The position numbers and the translations under genes are program-made. Below are positions 51,875 through 61,429 of a DNA stretch of 64,000 nt, one piece after another. Within the stretch, counting starts at the first letter, position 1. Every line of letters begins with the position of its first letter. The DNA lies in NCBI GenBank assembly GCA_019695115.1, contig JAIBAP010000028.1, positions 1-64,000 on the forward strand, in the 5' to 3' direction. A model generated the notes under the pieces. It ran no database searches, had not been told where the DNA came from, and worked only from the letters and a program-made list of their open reading frames with translations. Source of the stretch: Caldilineales bacterium. GTDB taxonomy: Bacteria > Chloroflexota > Anaerolineae > J102.

Positions 51875-52265
51875 CAAGCCGGTTGTTGGTAGTGCTGCGG
51901 ATTGGCTTCGTCGCGCTCGTAGTGATTTGGCGCTGGCCAGTGTTACGTTGCCTCGCGGTGTACTTTACAATGAGTTGTGTTTTCATGCTCAGCAAGCCGC
52001 AGAAAAGAGCATCAAAGCGGTACTTGTGCATCATGGCATCGATTTTCGGCGGAGCCATGACATCGATTATTTGTTATCGCTCTTGCCCGATGAAGCACCT
52101 TTGCCGCCGGAATTAGAATGGGTGATTGACTTGACCAGTTATGCCGTAGCCCTACGCTATCCCGGCGATTATGAGGAGGTAACGATCGAGCAATATCAGG
52201 AAGCATTGGCTGCCGCTCGCACGGTCGTCAACTGGGCGGAGCGCCTTCTGCACGCATTGTCATGA
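51864..52265 (+). CDS. HEPN-domain toxin
   Basis: A 133-aa HEPN protein: AADWLRRARSDLALASVTLP, then ELCFHAQQAAEKSIKAVL, the signature helix, and DFRRSHDIDYLLSLLP. HEPN toxins are RNases. It is paired with the MNT gene upstream and, like it, is more A/T-rich than neighbours. A 108-bp empty gap follows. Confidence 0.85.
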   Translation: MSLDKPVVGSAADWLRRARSDLALASVTLPRGVLYNELCFHAQQAAEKSIKAVLVHHGIDFRRSHDIDYLLSLLPDEAPLPPELEWVIDLTSYAVALRYPGDYEEVTIEQYQEALAAARTVVNWAERLLHALS

Positions 52266-52373
52266 GCCAGAATACTATCGTGGCTCGCACCTGGATGAAA
52301 TCAGGGTTGATGGCCGGATAATCTTTGCCTTGAAGTTCTTACCCTACCAAGGCATCTGTCCCTGCCCCTGACA

Positions 52374-52892
52374 TTATGGCGCAGCCTGATCCGGTTCAGG
52401 TGGCCAGGCATAGAGCACGGTGAAACCGCGATAGTCTTCCTCGTTCTCGCACCAGGGCCGGCCGCCAAGCGTGTTCCAGGCGTGGCCGGCAAGGCCCGGC
52501 GGCTCGTGCGGCTGGCGGATGCGCACGCCAAAGGTGATGCCCAACGACAGCCCGGCCCGGCGCAGGAAGTGATAGCGCAAGAGCGAGCGCCGCAGACAGA
52601 GGCCGAAGGGGTGGCGGCGGTCGCTGCGGGCCAGGGCATCGACAAGGCTGCGCAGCCGGTCGTGGTCGAGTGCAGTCATGTCGGCGGCGGCAGGCGTCAG
52701 CTCGGCCAGGAATTCGGGCAGGGGGAGGGCGTCGTGCCGGGCCGGGAGGCCGGCGGCCAGTTGGCGGATGGCCGGGATGAGGGGACGCAGGTCGGGGTCG
52801 GTGTAGGCGCCAGCCACCGTCAACAGAGCCTGCACCCCACGCCAGGCGCGCTGGCTGGTTGGTACGAGGGGCCAGGATGTGACTCTTCGCAT
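52374..52892 (-). CDS. Transglutaminase-like (lasso-peptide B2/McjB-C type) protein
   Basis: 172 aa. The C-terminal half has the Cys of HPFGLCLRRSLLRYHFLRRA, and GLAGHAWNTLGGRPW with the His. These are the Cys/His of Transglut_core3 (PF13471 type). Such proteins cleave leader peptides in lasso-peptide pathways or act near asparagine synthetase-like genes. No precursor, B1 or C protein is seen here. It starts 32 bp behind the sulfatase-fold gene and may be cotranscribed. ATG at 52892 or TTG at 52898. Confidence 0.7.
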   Translation of the reverse strand: MRRVTSWPLVPTSQRAWRGVQALLTVAGAYTDPDLRPLIPAIRQLAAGLPARHDALPLPEFLAELTPAAADMTALDHDRLRSLVDALARSDRRHPFGLCLRRSLLRYHFLRRAGLSLGITFGVRIRQPHEPPGLAGHAWNTLGGRPWCENEEDYRGFTVLYAWPPEPDQAAP

Positions 52893-52923
52893 AGTCAATT
52901 GCTATGGCGCAATCGCACACAGA

Positions 52924-54444
52924 TCAGCATGGCGCCGGCCGCCAGGGTGAAATGGTCGCTTCGGGCAAGCGCAGCGATTCGAGGAAGTCGATGAGGTGGC
53001 CGTGCAAGCGGCGGGCGGTGTCGCAATCGTTCGCCAGGCGGTCGTTCTGTTGGGTGGGGTCGTCGGGCAGGTGATAGAGGTGGCTGACCACGTGCCCGCC
53101 GCCGTGCAGCAGCGTCCAAACGCCATCGCTGACGGTGATCAACGGCTGCGCGCTCAGCGCACCCACCAGGCTGCGCGACGAGATGGTGCTCGGTCGCAGC
53201 GCCGGCTCGCTCGTCGCTTCCTGCCGCAGGATGGGCGCCAGTGAGACGCCGTGCATGGTGTTGGGGCGGTCGATCCCGGCCAGTTCGAGCAGGGTGGGGG
53301 CGATGTCGGCCGGCTGGGCCAGGGCGGAGGTGCGGGCCGGCTGGCTGGTGGGGGTGCGGATCAGCAAAGGCACATGCGCCAGCTCTTGCCAGAGGGGATA
53401 AGCCTTGCGCACGCTGCCCCGCTCCCAGGCTTTGCCCACAGCGTTGTGCTCGCCGAGCATGATGCCGTGGTCGGCCATGATCATGATGACGGTGTTCTCG
53501 GCCAGCCCCATGCTTTCCGCGGCTTCCAGCAGGCGGCCCAGCCAGCGATCGGTGAGGGTGATGTCGGCGGCGTAGAGGGCGCGCATGTGCTGCAGTTCGG
53601 CCGGGCTGAGGTAGTCGGGCGGGGCGTAGGCCGGGTAGATGACTTCCTGACCGCTGTAGCCGGGGTCGTAGAGATCGACCAGTTCCTTGGGCGGGTCCCA
53701 GGGTTCGTGGGTGTCGAAGCTATCGATGTGGAGATAGAAGGGCCGGTACGAGGCGTGTCGCTCCAGCCAGTCGATGGCCGTCTGCATCGTCCTCGCCACC
53801 AGATACTCTTCCTCGCTTTCCCTCTCCCAGACGTTGCGCAGATATTGGCGAATTTCTTCGAGGTTGCGCAGCTTTTCAGGGTCGGCAGGCAGGGGAGGTT
53901 CGGGCGGAGCGGCGCGCCAACGGTCGGCCAGCTGCCCGCGCACCCATTCCCACGAGCCAAAGCCGCGGTCGAAGAAGAAGCCGTTGTCCTTGAGAAGCCA
54001 GGTGTCGAAGACCATGCCAGTGGTGTACCCGGCCCGGCTCAGCCGCTCGGCCAGGGTGACTTCGTCCGTCGGCAGTGTGACCCACCCCATGGTGGTATAC
54101 AGCCAGCGGCCAGTGAATTGCTCGGCGCGATTGAGAACGGTGGGGAAGCCGCCCATCATGTGCTTGTCGAAGACGATGGCCTTGCTGGCGAAGGCGTCGA
54201 GGTTGGGCGTCTTGATCCAGGGGTTGCCGAGAAAGCCGATGTGGTCGTAGCGCACCGAATCGAGGACGATGACGATGAAGTTCGGGCGCGGGTCGGCGTC
54301 GCCATTGCGAAGGCGCGGCATGTAGGTGCGCGCCGCAAGGTTTCGTCTGGCCTGAACAGCCCCACCCGCCAGCAAAGCCGCGGCCCCAACGGCGCCGGCG
54401 CCAGTGAGGAATTGGCGTCGCGTGATCTTTTTGGGGGTTTTCAT
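52924..54444 (-). CDS. Tat-exported sulfatase-fold hydrolase lacking the formylglycine cysteine
   Basis: 506 aa. The N-terminal twin-arginine signal is KITRRQFLTGAGAVGAAALL. The alkaline-phosphatase-superfamily core starts NFIVIVLDSVRYDHIGFLG (metal Asp). The normal Cys/Ser-x-Pro-x-Arg loop is GGFPTVLNRAEQFTGR, with Gly at the Cys position and Thr after Pro. A second metal site is MIMADHGIMLGEHN. Without the formylglycine it is probably not a classical sulfatase; a Thr nucleophile as in related phosphatase/phosphodiesterase branches is possible. AGGAGG lies 5 nt before the start. Confidence 0.8.
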   Translation of the reverse strand: MKTPKKITRRQFLTGAGAVGAAALLAGGAVQARRNLAARTYMPRLRNGDADPRPNFIVIVLDSVRYDHIGFLGNPWIKTPNLDAFASKAIVFDKHMMGGFPTVLNRAEQFTGRWLYTTMGWVTLPTDEVTLAERLSRAGYTTGMVFDTWLLKDNGFFFDRGFGSWEWVRGQLADRWRAAPPEPPLPADPEKLRNLEEIRQYLRNVWERESEEEYLVARTMQTAIDWLERHASYRPFYLHIDSFDTHEPWDPPKELVDLYDPGYSGQEVIYPAYAPPDYLSPAELQHMRALYAADITLTDRWLGRLLEAAESMGLAENTVIMIMADHGIMLGEHNAVGKAWERGSVRKAYPLWQELAHVPLLIRTPTSQPARTSALAQPADIAPTLLELAGIDRPNTMHGVSLAPILRQEATSEPALRPSTISSRSLVGALSAQPLITVSDGVWTLLHGGGHVVSHLYHLPDDPTQQNDRLANDCDTARRLHGHLIDFLESLRLPEATISPWRPAPC

Positions 54445-54547
54445 AGTTGCCTCCTGGGAACGGAAAACCGCTTTTCGTATAGTAGAATCGGCAAGATTGA
54501 GCCTGCGCGCCGCTGCAAGGGGCGTCGTTCTTCTTTGTTTGCCTGTC

Positions 54548-55720
54548 TTACGATCTTTCCAGGTCGCGGGCGCGGCTGATGGCGTGATCTCCAAAGCGAC
54601 GACGCAGATCGTCGAGTGTTTCCTGTAGTCGTTGGGCCTCGGCGTGAGGCGCATCCCACAGCCCCAACTGCCGATAGCCGGTCGCGAGGCCGCTGACGCC
54701 AACGCCAAGCAGCCGGATGGGGGTGCGGCCGTCCCAGGCCTGCTCGAACAACCGCGTGGCCGTGGCTACGATCTCGGCGTCGAGGTCGGTGGGGCGGACG
54801 AGGGTGGTCTGGCGGGTGATGGTGCTGAAGTCCGGCCAGCGCAGTTTGAGCTTGACCGTGCTTCCGGTCAGTCCCTCGCGGCGTAACTCTCGTCCGACGC
54901 CCTCGGCCAGGTCGCTGAGGGTGCGACGGAGTTCGCCAGCGTCGGCGATGTCGCGGGCAAAGGTCACTTCTTTGCTGACCGACTTGGTTTCGTGTTCGGT
55001 GACGATGGGCCGGTCGTCGATCCCGCGTGACCTTTGGGCCAGGTCGGCGCCAGGCTTGCCGAAGAGCCGCATCAGCTCGGCTTCGGGGCGGGCGGCGAGG
55101 TCGCCGATGGTGTGGATGCCCAGCCCGGCCAGCCGTGCGGCCGTCTTGGGGCCGACGCCCCACAGGGCCTGAGCCGGCAGTGGGGCCAGGAAGTCAGCCT
55201 CCTGGCCGGCCGGGACGACGGTGATGGCGTTGGGCGGCGCGCCGGTCTGGGCCTGGCCCTTGCCGAAATCGTTGGCGATCTTGGCTACCAGCTTGTTCGT
55301 GGCCACGCCCAACGAACTGGGCAGGCCCAGGCGGTCGCGGATGTCTTGCTGCAAGCGTCGGGCCAGGGTTTCGCCGTCTTCGGGCAGGTCGCTGAGGTCG
55401 AGGAAGGCTTCGTCGATCGAGATCTGCTCGACCAGCGGGGTGAGGTCGTGCAGCAGGGCCATGACCTGGCGCGAGACTTCGGCATAGCGCCGGTGGCGAG
55501 GGGGGACGATGATCAACTCCGGGCAGAGCCGCAACGCCCTCGACATGGGCATGGCCGAGCGCACCCCCAGGCGACGGGCGGCGTAGGAGCAAGAGGCCAC
55601 CACGCCCCTTTCGTCGGGCTGTCCGCCGACGGCGAAGGGCTGGCCGATCAGGTCAGGTCGTTCCAGTTCCTCGACCGCACAGAAGAAGGCGTCCAGGTCG
55701 AGGTGAAGGATGGTGGGCAT
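54548..55720 (-). CDS. dinB: DNA polymerase IV (Y-family)
   Basis: A 390-aa Y-family polymerase. The first catalytic Asp is in ILHLDLDAFFCAVEE; the steric and nucleotide region is SYAARRLGVRSAMPMSRAL; the second catalytic pair is EQISIDEAFLDLSDLPED. The helix-hairpin-helix region (LWGVGPKTAARLAGLGIHTI) and the little-finger domain (RPIVTEHETKSVSKEVTFAR) are present. It performs error-prone bypass of DNA lesions. No LexA box is evident. Confidence 0.93.
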   Translation of the reverse strand: MPTILHLDLDAFFCAVEELERPDLIGQPFAVGGQPDERGVVASCSYAARRLGVRSAMPMSRALRLCPELIIVPPRHRRYAEVSRQVMALLHDLTPLVEQISIDEAFLDLSDLPEDGETLARRLQQDIRDRLGLPSSLGVATNKLVAKIANDFGKGQAQTGAPPNAITVVPAGQEADFLAPLPAQALWGVGPKTAARLAGLGIHTIGDLAARPEAELMRLFGKPGADLAQRSRGIDDRPIVTEHETKSVSKEVTFARDIADAGELRRTLSDLAEGVGRELRREGLTGSTVKLKLRWPDFSTITRQTTLVRPTDLDAEIVATATRLFEQAWDGRTPIRLLGVGVSGLATGYRQLGLWDAPHAEAQRLQETLDDLRRRFGDHAISRARDLERS

Positions 55721-55797
55721 GGGGTGGTGCTGCGTGGTGGTGTTTCGTGGGTCGAGGAGTGAGAGCCGCTAGGCGCCGTGCTGCTGGCGTGCGCAAG

Positions 55798-57723
55798 CTA
55801 AGGTGTGTAGTAGATCGTCAACCTGGGGTTCTGATCGGCGGGCCAGCCTTCGCGAGAGGCCAGACTGTACTGAACGGGGTTGGCGCTCGAAGCTTGCAGC
55901 AGCAGGCCGAAATTCGACCCTGCGCCTGCGGTTGCCCAAACTTGCGCAGCGGCAGTCACATCCAGCGTCGCCCATCCCGAAGCGGGCAGGGTGATGGAGC
56001 TGAGGACGGTGGCGTCGCGGTCGGCGATGCTGCTGGCCAGCGGCGCCGACCAGGGCTGGCCGGCCTGGGCGACATTGGCTGTGACCTGCATTTCGTCCCA
56101 GGCGCGGAGCAAACGATAGGTCACGGTCGTCAGTGCCTGCTCATTGGTGCGACCGGTGGTGAAGACGGACAGCTCGGCCCGAGTGACGGTGGCTCCCGCA
56201 GGCAGTGTGCTCAGATCGAAGCGGAGCAGCGAAGACACGATGCCGGGGCGCACCGCCAGGATCGTGCTACTGCCGAAGTTGGCGTCGGGATTCCACAAGT
56301 TGATGTAGGCGTCGGCCACGGGAGCCAGGATGAGCGTTGCCGAGGCGGTTGAGGTTGATGTGGGGGTCGCGGTGGCCGTGGCGGTAGCCGTGCTGGTGGG
56401 GCCAGGTGTGGAGGTTGGGGTGCGGGTGACTGTCGCCGAGGGCGCGAGGGTTGGCGTGGCGGTGGCGGTGCGATTTGGGGTGGGCGTAACAGTCGAGGTC
56501 TGCAAGGGCGTTGGCGTCGGCGTCGCCCCGTCTTGAAAATGATAGATCTGATCGGCCAGCAGCCCACTCATCCAGACGTGGTTGTCGCAGACCCTGACGC
56601 CGAAAAGACTGTGGATCTTGAACGGGTTGGGCACGGAGGAGGTGGTGTAGGGTTCGGCCACGGCGCCCGCAGTGACATTGGTGGCGGGGGTTAGGGTGCT
56701 GACGAGAGGCGTGAGCGTTTGGCTCAGCGGCGTCAGGGTGCGGGCTTCTCGCAGCACGCCCTGGATGATGGTTGTATTCAGGGTGGCGGTCTCGTTCGCG
56801 CCGGCGGGGTTGAGAACGAAGAACTCGTCCGCAAGGATGTTCACGCCGATGATCTGGTTTCCTAGCCAGTCGAGACCGGTGCTGCGATGTGGATGAGGGT
56901 AGCTGCCATAGCTCGTCCATTGGCGGCTGCCCGGATCGAGCCGAGCGATGGCGACGGTGCTACTGCCAGCGCCTTGGACGTTGAAATTCGAGAACCAGAT
57001 GGCGCCGTCGGCTGCTTCGCGGATGCCCCAGGGATTGAACCCGGCCGGGAGTTGGTAGCGTGTGAATTTGCGCGTGGCTTTGTCGAACATGAACACGGCG
57101 GCGCCAGCACCGGGCTGATCGCCGGCGGCAATCCACAGCCTGCCCTGGCTGTCCATCAGGCTGTGTTTGAGCTGCACCCCTCCTGGCAGGGCAAAGACGC
57201 GTAGTTCGGCGATCCCAGGGCGGAAGCGCAACACAAAACCATCGCGCGATGTCGCCCACACGCTGCCCTCATCGACGGCGATGCCGTGGAGCCGGGTGTA
57301 GCCGGTGGCCCAGGATGTCAGGCGATTGGTGGCCAGATCCAGCCTGGCGATTTCGGTGCCCTCGAAATCCGCCGTCCAGAGGCGCCCTTTGCGGTCCCTG
57401 GCCATGTTGATCGGCGCCGACCCATAGGCCCATTCGGTTACGTGGCCATCGGGCGTGATGCGGCCCAGGTAGCCCGGCGCCACCCCTTTGGTTTCGCCGC
57501 CATAGAAGACGGCGCCGTTGGCATCACAGAAGAGGTTGCTGGCCGGCGTGCGGCCGGTGGGGAGTTGGAAGATGTCGTAGGTGATAGCAGCAGCCTGGTT
57601 TCCAGGCGTCTCAGGATCCAGCTGCGGTTTTGCCTGGGCGGGCAGGGCGAGGAGGATGGCCGTCAGCAGACAGGCGAGTCCTATCAGGAGAACATGGATG
57701 GGGCCTTTGAAGTGGGGTGGCAT
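55798..57723 (-). CDS. Secreted beta-propeller (virginiamycin-B-lyase-like) protein with DNRLRE module
   Basis: 641 aa. The signal peptide ends ALPAQA. A propeller (about 45-405) of repeated units of the type [17 protein letters not shown] and [20 protein letters not shown] follows. A Thr/Pro linker comes next (about 408-470). A C-terminal DNRLRE domain (about 475-640: [40 protein letters not shown]) completes it. The propeller is close in sequence to the adjacent gene at 57764-58960, so they are tandem paralogues; this copy gained the linker and the DNRLRE module. Confidence 0.85.
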   Translation of the reverse strand: MPPHFKGPIHVLLIGLACLLTAILLALPAQAKPQLDPETPGNQAAAITYDIFQLPTGRTPASNLFCDANGAVFYGGETKGVAPGYLGRITPDGHVTEWAYGSAPINMARDRKGRLWTADFEGTEIARLDLATNRLTSWATGYTRLHGIAVDEGSVWATSRDGFVLRFRPGIAELRVFALPGGVQLKHSLMDSQGRLWIAAGDQPGAGAAVFMFDKATRKFTRYQLPAGFNPWGIREAADGAIWFSNFNVQGAGSSTVAIARLDPGSRQWTSYGSYPHPHRSTGLDWLGNQIIGVNILADEFFVLNPAGANETATLNTTIIQGVLREARTLTPLSQTLTPLVSTLTPATNVTAGAVAEPYTTSSVPNPFKIHSLFGVRVCDNHVWMSGLLADQIYHFQDGATPTPTPLQTSTVTPTPNRTATATPTLAPSATVTRTPTSTPGPTSTATATATATPTSTSTASATLILAPVADAYINLWNPDANFGSSTILAVRPGIVSSLLRFDLSTLPAGATVTRAELSVFTTGRTNEQALTTVTYRLLRAWDEMQVTANVAQAGQPWSAPLASSIADRDATVLSSITLPASGWATLDVTAAAQVWATAGAGSNFGLLLQASSANPVQYSLASREGWPADQNPRLTIYYTP

Positions 57724-57763
57724 CGGATTCCGTTATGTGATGTGTGGTTCGAACTGAGTGGAT

Positions 57764-58960
57764 TCAGCGCACGAAATGGTATAGCTGGTCGGCCAGCAGT
57801 CCACTCATCCAGACGTGGTTGTCGCAGACTTTGACGCCAAAGAGGCTGTAGACCTGCGAGGGGCTGGGAACGGCAAAGGTGGTGTAGGGCGCAGCAACGA
57901 CGCCGGCGGCGACGCTGTTGGTAAGCGGCGCTGTACTGACGATAGGCGTAAGAATTCGGTTGACCGGCGTGAGCGTTTTCAGTTCGTGGAGCGATGCCTG
58001 AATGACCGTCTTGTTCAGGGTGACGGTCTCGCCAGGGGCGGCGGGGTCGAGGAGAAAGAACTCGTCGCCGAGGATGTTGACGCCGATGATCTGGTTGCCG
58101 AGCCAGTCGAGGCTGGTGCTGCGGTTGGGATGGGGGTAGCCGCCGAAGCTGGTCCATTGGGCGGTGACGGGGTCGAGCCGGGCGATGGCTTTGTCGCTGG
58201 TGGTCTTGCCTTTGAGGCTGAAGTTCGTAAACCAGATGGCGCCGTCGGCGGCCGGGCGGATGTCGAAGGGGTTGAAGCCTGCCGGCAGCTGGTAGCGCGT
58301 GAACTTGCGGGTGGCGCTGTCGAACATGTAGACCGCCGCACCCGCGCCGGCCAGGTCGCCGCCCGCAATCCACAGCCGGCCCTGGTCGTCCATCAGGCTG
58401 TGCTTGAAGGGCGCCGCCGTGGGCAGGCCAAAAACGCGCAGTTCGCCGTTGCCGGGTTTGAAGCGCAGGACGAAGCCGTGGCGCGAGATCGACCAGATCG
58501 TGGACGAGCGATAGCTGATGCCGTGGAGGAGGGTGTAGCCGGTATCCCAGGTGGTCAGGCGATTGCTGGCGGGGACGAGGCGGGCGATCTCTGTGCCCTC
58601 GAGATCGGCCGTCCAGATGCGGCTTTTGTCGTCTTTGACCATGCTGACCGGCGCCCAACCATAGGCCCACTCGGTGATCTGACCAGTGGGTGTGACCCGG
58701 CCCACATAGCCGGGGGCGACGTTTTTGGTCTCGGCGCCATAGAAGACGGCGCCGTTGGCATCGCAGACAAAGGCGTTGTAAGGCGTGCGGGCAGGGGCAA
58801 GCGCGAAGATGTCGTAGGTGAAGGTCGCAGCCTGATTCGCCGGGCCTTCGGGATCCGGCCAGGGGGCCGCCAGCGCCGGAGAAGCGACCAGCACCGCCAC
58901 GAGCAAGGCGGTCAGGGCCAGGGTCAGGGTGTGCGCGGGAGAATGGCGGCTTTTGGGCAT
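57764..58960 (-). CDS. Secreted beta-propeller protein, paralogue without C-terminal modules
   Basis: 398 aa. The signal peptide (about 1-32) precedes the same propeller as its downstream neighbour: [36 protein letters not shown]-like units and [20 protein letters not shown] at the end. The protein stops where the paralogue continues into a Thr/Pro linker. Homology is to streptogramin lyase-like NHL propellers, with no substrate known. Confidence 0.85.
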   Translation of the reverse strand: MPKSRHSPAHTLTLALTALLVAVLVASPALAAPWPDPEGPANQAATFTYDIFALAPARTPYNAFVCDANGAVFYGAETKNVAPGYVGRVTPTGQITEWAYGWAPVSMVKDDKSRIWTADLEGTEIARLVPASNRLTTWDTGYTLLHGISYRSSTIWSISRHGFVLRFKPGNGELRVFGLPTAAPFKHSLMDDQGRLWIAGGDLAGAGAAVYMFDSATRKFTRYQLPAGFNPFDIRPAADGAIWFTNFSLKGKTTSDKAIARLDPVTAQWTSFGGYPHPNRSTSLDWLGNQIIGVNILGDEFFLLDPAAPGETVTLNKTVIQASLHELKTLTPVNRILTPIVSTAPLTNSVAAGVVAAPYTTFAVPSPSQVYSLFGVKVCDNHVWMSGLLADQLYHFVR

Positions 58961-58978
58961 GAAACACTCGCGGTCGCT

Positions 58979-60553
58979 CTATTTGCCGTTGAGTCCGGCC
59001 AGGATCCAATCATCGATGAGTGTCTTGTCCTGCTCGCTCAGGTCGAGTTCGACGTCCTCGCAGCGGGCGAGGACGCTGTTGCGGAACACGCGCGCCAGGG
59101 TGGCGGCGCTATCGCGCTTGCTGAAACGATGACCCTTGTAGATGATGCCTTTGAGGACGAAGCCAACATCGGCGCGAGAGATGGTTTCCCCGCGCTCGAT
59201 GCAACGGTCGCGCACCGACTTGGAGGTCTGGGTGAGGTTGTAGGCGTTTTCCTTCAGTTCGTCGGCGATGGCCTCGAACAGGACGGCGTATTGGCCGGGG
59301 CTGAGGTCGGGCGTGCCGGTGCCCTGGTGGATGCGGCGGATGAGATCGGCCAGGTCGCGCGGGACGGGCGCTGCCTCGACTGGCGGCGCTTCTTGCGGGG
59401 GCTCGTGGCGCTTGGGGTCGTAGAGGTAGCCGGGGGCCGGGGTGGGCGCGTAGGCGAAGCCGCGGTCGTCCACATCCGAGACCAGGTCGTGCAGGGTGCC
59501 GGCGCCCGCCCACTGCGAATCGATCACCTGCTGCCCCAGCCGCGCGACGATGTCGGCGGCGGCGGCGGTGAGGTCGATCGGTTCGGGCGCGGCTGTCACC
59601 ATGCGGCGGATCTGCTGGAAGATGCGCTGGCGGAGTTGCTCTTCGCCGATGCCCTCGCCGCGGGTTTGGGCCTCGCTGCGGCGACCAGGGGCCTGGCGGC
59701 TGGGGGTCTGCACCGTCACTCGCCAGGGGTCGCCTTCGCTCAGACGCAGGCCGGGGTGCCGGCGGGCCAGGTCGACCGTCAGCCCGCGCAACGAGTAGAA
59801 GCCGAACCAGTTGCTATCGCGAAAGCCGGGGAAGCTCATGTAGAAGCGCGGCAGGTCGGTGGCCAGGATGCGGCCGTTGGCGCTGGCCTGGGCATAGAGC
59901 CGGGCTGCCAGGTCATTGAGGATTTCGGCCGTGGCGGTGGGATGGGCCTCGCGCAGCCGTTGGCGGGCCTCGTCGCGTTCGGCTTCCGAGGCCATGCCCA
60001 GGGCGTATTCGATGAAGACGTCTTCCTGGATGACGATGTCGCAGGCGGCTTTGTAGGCATCCGAAGCGGGGCCAGCGGCCAGGATGGCGGTGTGGCGGTC
60101 GTGCGAACGCAGCCGCAGCAGCACGGGCATGAAGTCGGCGTCACCGGAGAGGATGATGAATTCGTCGAAATGCGTCTTGTGTTCGAGCGTGTCGATGATA
60201 TCCATCACCATGTAGATGTCGGCGCTGTTTTTGCCCTGGGCCGTGAGGGGCGGGCAATCGATCACGCTGAAGGCTGAGCGGGTGAAGTTGGGGCGATAGC
60301 GACCGAAATCGCGCGGGTTCAGATAACAACGGCGGATGAGGATGTCGCGCGGTTGCAGGAGGCTGGCGCTTTCCTCTTCGTCCTGGCGCGGCATGCCGCG
60401 GCCCATCCAGGCCAGCCAGCGGGCGGGGTCGGTGGCAAATCGTTCGGCGGCGGCTTCGTCGAGTTGTTTCAGGCCGAGATAGATGTTATCGAAATCGACA
60501 TAAAGCGCGGTCTTGAGAGCTTTGGTTGTGCTCAAAGGGGCAGGTTGTGACAT
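58979..60553 (-). CDS. NYN-domain (PIN-like) putative ribonuclease
   Basis: 524 aa. The N-terminal NYN domain (about 12-190) has LYVDFDNIYLGLKQLDE, KNSADIYMVMDIIDTLEHKT and FDEFIILSGDADFMPVLLRL, giving the acidic active-site set of the LabA/PIN-like RNases. The remainder (about 195-524) contains two winged-helix/OST-HTH-like segments (for example LYAQASANGRILATDLPRFY and SRADVGFVLKGIIYKGHRFS). It likely acts on RNA. The start at 60553 (MSQPAP) is preferred. Confidence 0.8.
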   Translation of the reverse strand: MSQPAPLSTTKALKTALYVDFDNIYLGLKQLDEAAAERFATDPARWLAWMGRGMPRQDEEESASLLQPRDILIRRCYLNPRDFGRYRPNFTRSAFSVIDCPPLTAQGKNSADIYMVMDIIDTLEHKTHFDEFIILSGDADFMPVLLRLRSHDRHTAILAAGPASDAYKAACDIVIQEDVFIEYALGMASEAERDEARQRLREAHPTATAEILNDLAARLYAQASANGRILATDLPRFYMSFPGFRDSNWFGFYSLRGLTVDLARRHPGLRLSEGDPWRVTVQTPSRQAPGRRSEAQTRGEGIGEEQLRQRIFQQIRRMVTAAPEPIDLTAAAADIVARLGQQVIDSQWAGAGTLHDLVSDVDDRGFAYAPTPAPGYLYDPKRHEPPQEAPPVEAAPVPRDLADLIRRIHQGTGTPDLSPGQYAVLFEAIADELKENAYNLTQTSKSVRDRCIERGETISRADVGFVLKGIIYKGHRFSKRDSAATLARVFRNSVLARCEDVELDLSEQDKTLIDDWILAGLNGK

Positions 60554-60622
60554 AGGGGTGGTGATGCAGGTTGCGTGGCGCCTGTAGTAGGACAAGTGAG
60601 GCGTGAGACACGGCGCCGAATG

Positions 60623-61426
60623 TTAGTGCGGCGGGCGCAGTCGGGCAATGAGAATGGGCGGGATACCGTGGAAGTTCGACCAAGAGAACGGGCGGTTGGG
60701 TTGGAGTTCGGGCGGGAGAACAGGCTCGGTCAGGGCGTCCAGCGCCATGCCGTGGCCGAAGAAAGGTGAGAGAAGGGCGCCGAGCGGACGATGGAAGTAG
60801 AGATGGGGCTGTGGCTGGCCGATGATGCCGATCCCGCGGGTGATGACAGGCTCCAAATAGCTATGACGTTTGATCGCATAGGAAGTGACCAGTTCGCCAT
60901 CGCGATCCTCTTCCTCGACCACCTTGCGGAACTCGCCGGAATTGAAGCAGGGATGCGTGACCGAGAAGACGAAGCGCCCGCCGGGCTTGAGCAGATAAGG
61001 GAGCGCCGCCGCCAGCGGTTGGAGGTCGGTCATGTCCATCAGGGCCATGTTGCAGACGGCGGCATCGAAGCGGCCCCGGCCCAGACTCCTGAGCGCCCCG
61101 GCGTCGGTGGCGTCGAGCACCAGGTATTCGATCGTATCGACATGCTCCCTGCTGTGCCCGCGCGCCCGCTCGATGAAGGTGGTGGCGGCGTCGAAAGCGA
61201 CAACCTGCGCCCCCAGGTCGGCCAGCCGGCGGCTGAACTGGCCGTTGCCGCAGGCGATGTCGAGGATACGCTCGTCCCGGCGCACGGCCAGGAGGTTTTC
61301 GGTGGCGGGTGCGACGAGGAGACGATGGAAGGGGTTGCCTTCCGGCCCGATGAAGTCATCCCACCAGGCGGCGTTGGCTTCCCACGCCGCCTGGGCTTGT
61401 TGCTTGAGGTTGGTAGGCGATGACAA
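60623..61426 (-). CDS. Class I SAM-dependent methyltransferase
   Basis: 267 aa. Motif I is RILDIACGNGQFSRRLADLG, followed by VVAFDAATTFIERAR, and strand-4 FDAAVCNMALMDMTDLQPL with LLKPGGRFVFSVTHPCFNSG after it. The THPCF segment and the Trp-rich N-terminus (WEANAAWWDDFIG) are typical of a common bacterial small-molecule methyltransferase group; the substrate is unknown. It begins 4 bp after ileS ends. Confidence 0.85.
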   Translation of the reverse strand: MSSPTNLKQQAQAAWEANAAWWDDFIGPEGNPFHRLLVAPATENLLAVRRDERILDIACGNGQFSRRLADLGAQVVAFDAATTFIERARGHSREHVDTIEYLVLDATDAGALRSLGRGRFDAAVCNMALMDMTDLQPLAAALPYLLKPGGRFVFSVTHPCFNSGEFRKVVEEEDRDGELVTSYAIKRHSYLEPVITRGIGIIGQPQPHLYFHRPLGALLSPFFGHGMALDALTEPVLPPELQPNRPFSWSNFHGIPPILIARLRPPH

Positions 61427-61429
61427 GGG

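Noticed and set aside
52374-52892. Complete lasso-peptide cluster
   Set aside because: Only the B2-like protein is present; no precursor, RRE (B1) or asparagine-synthetase-like cyclase is nearby.
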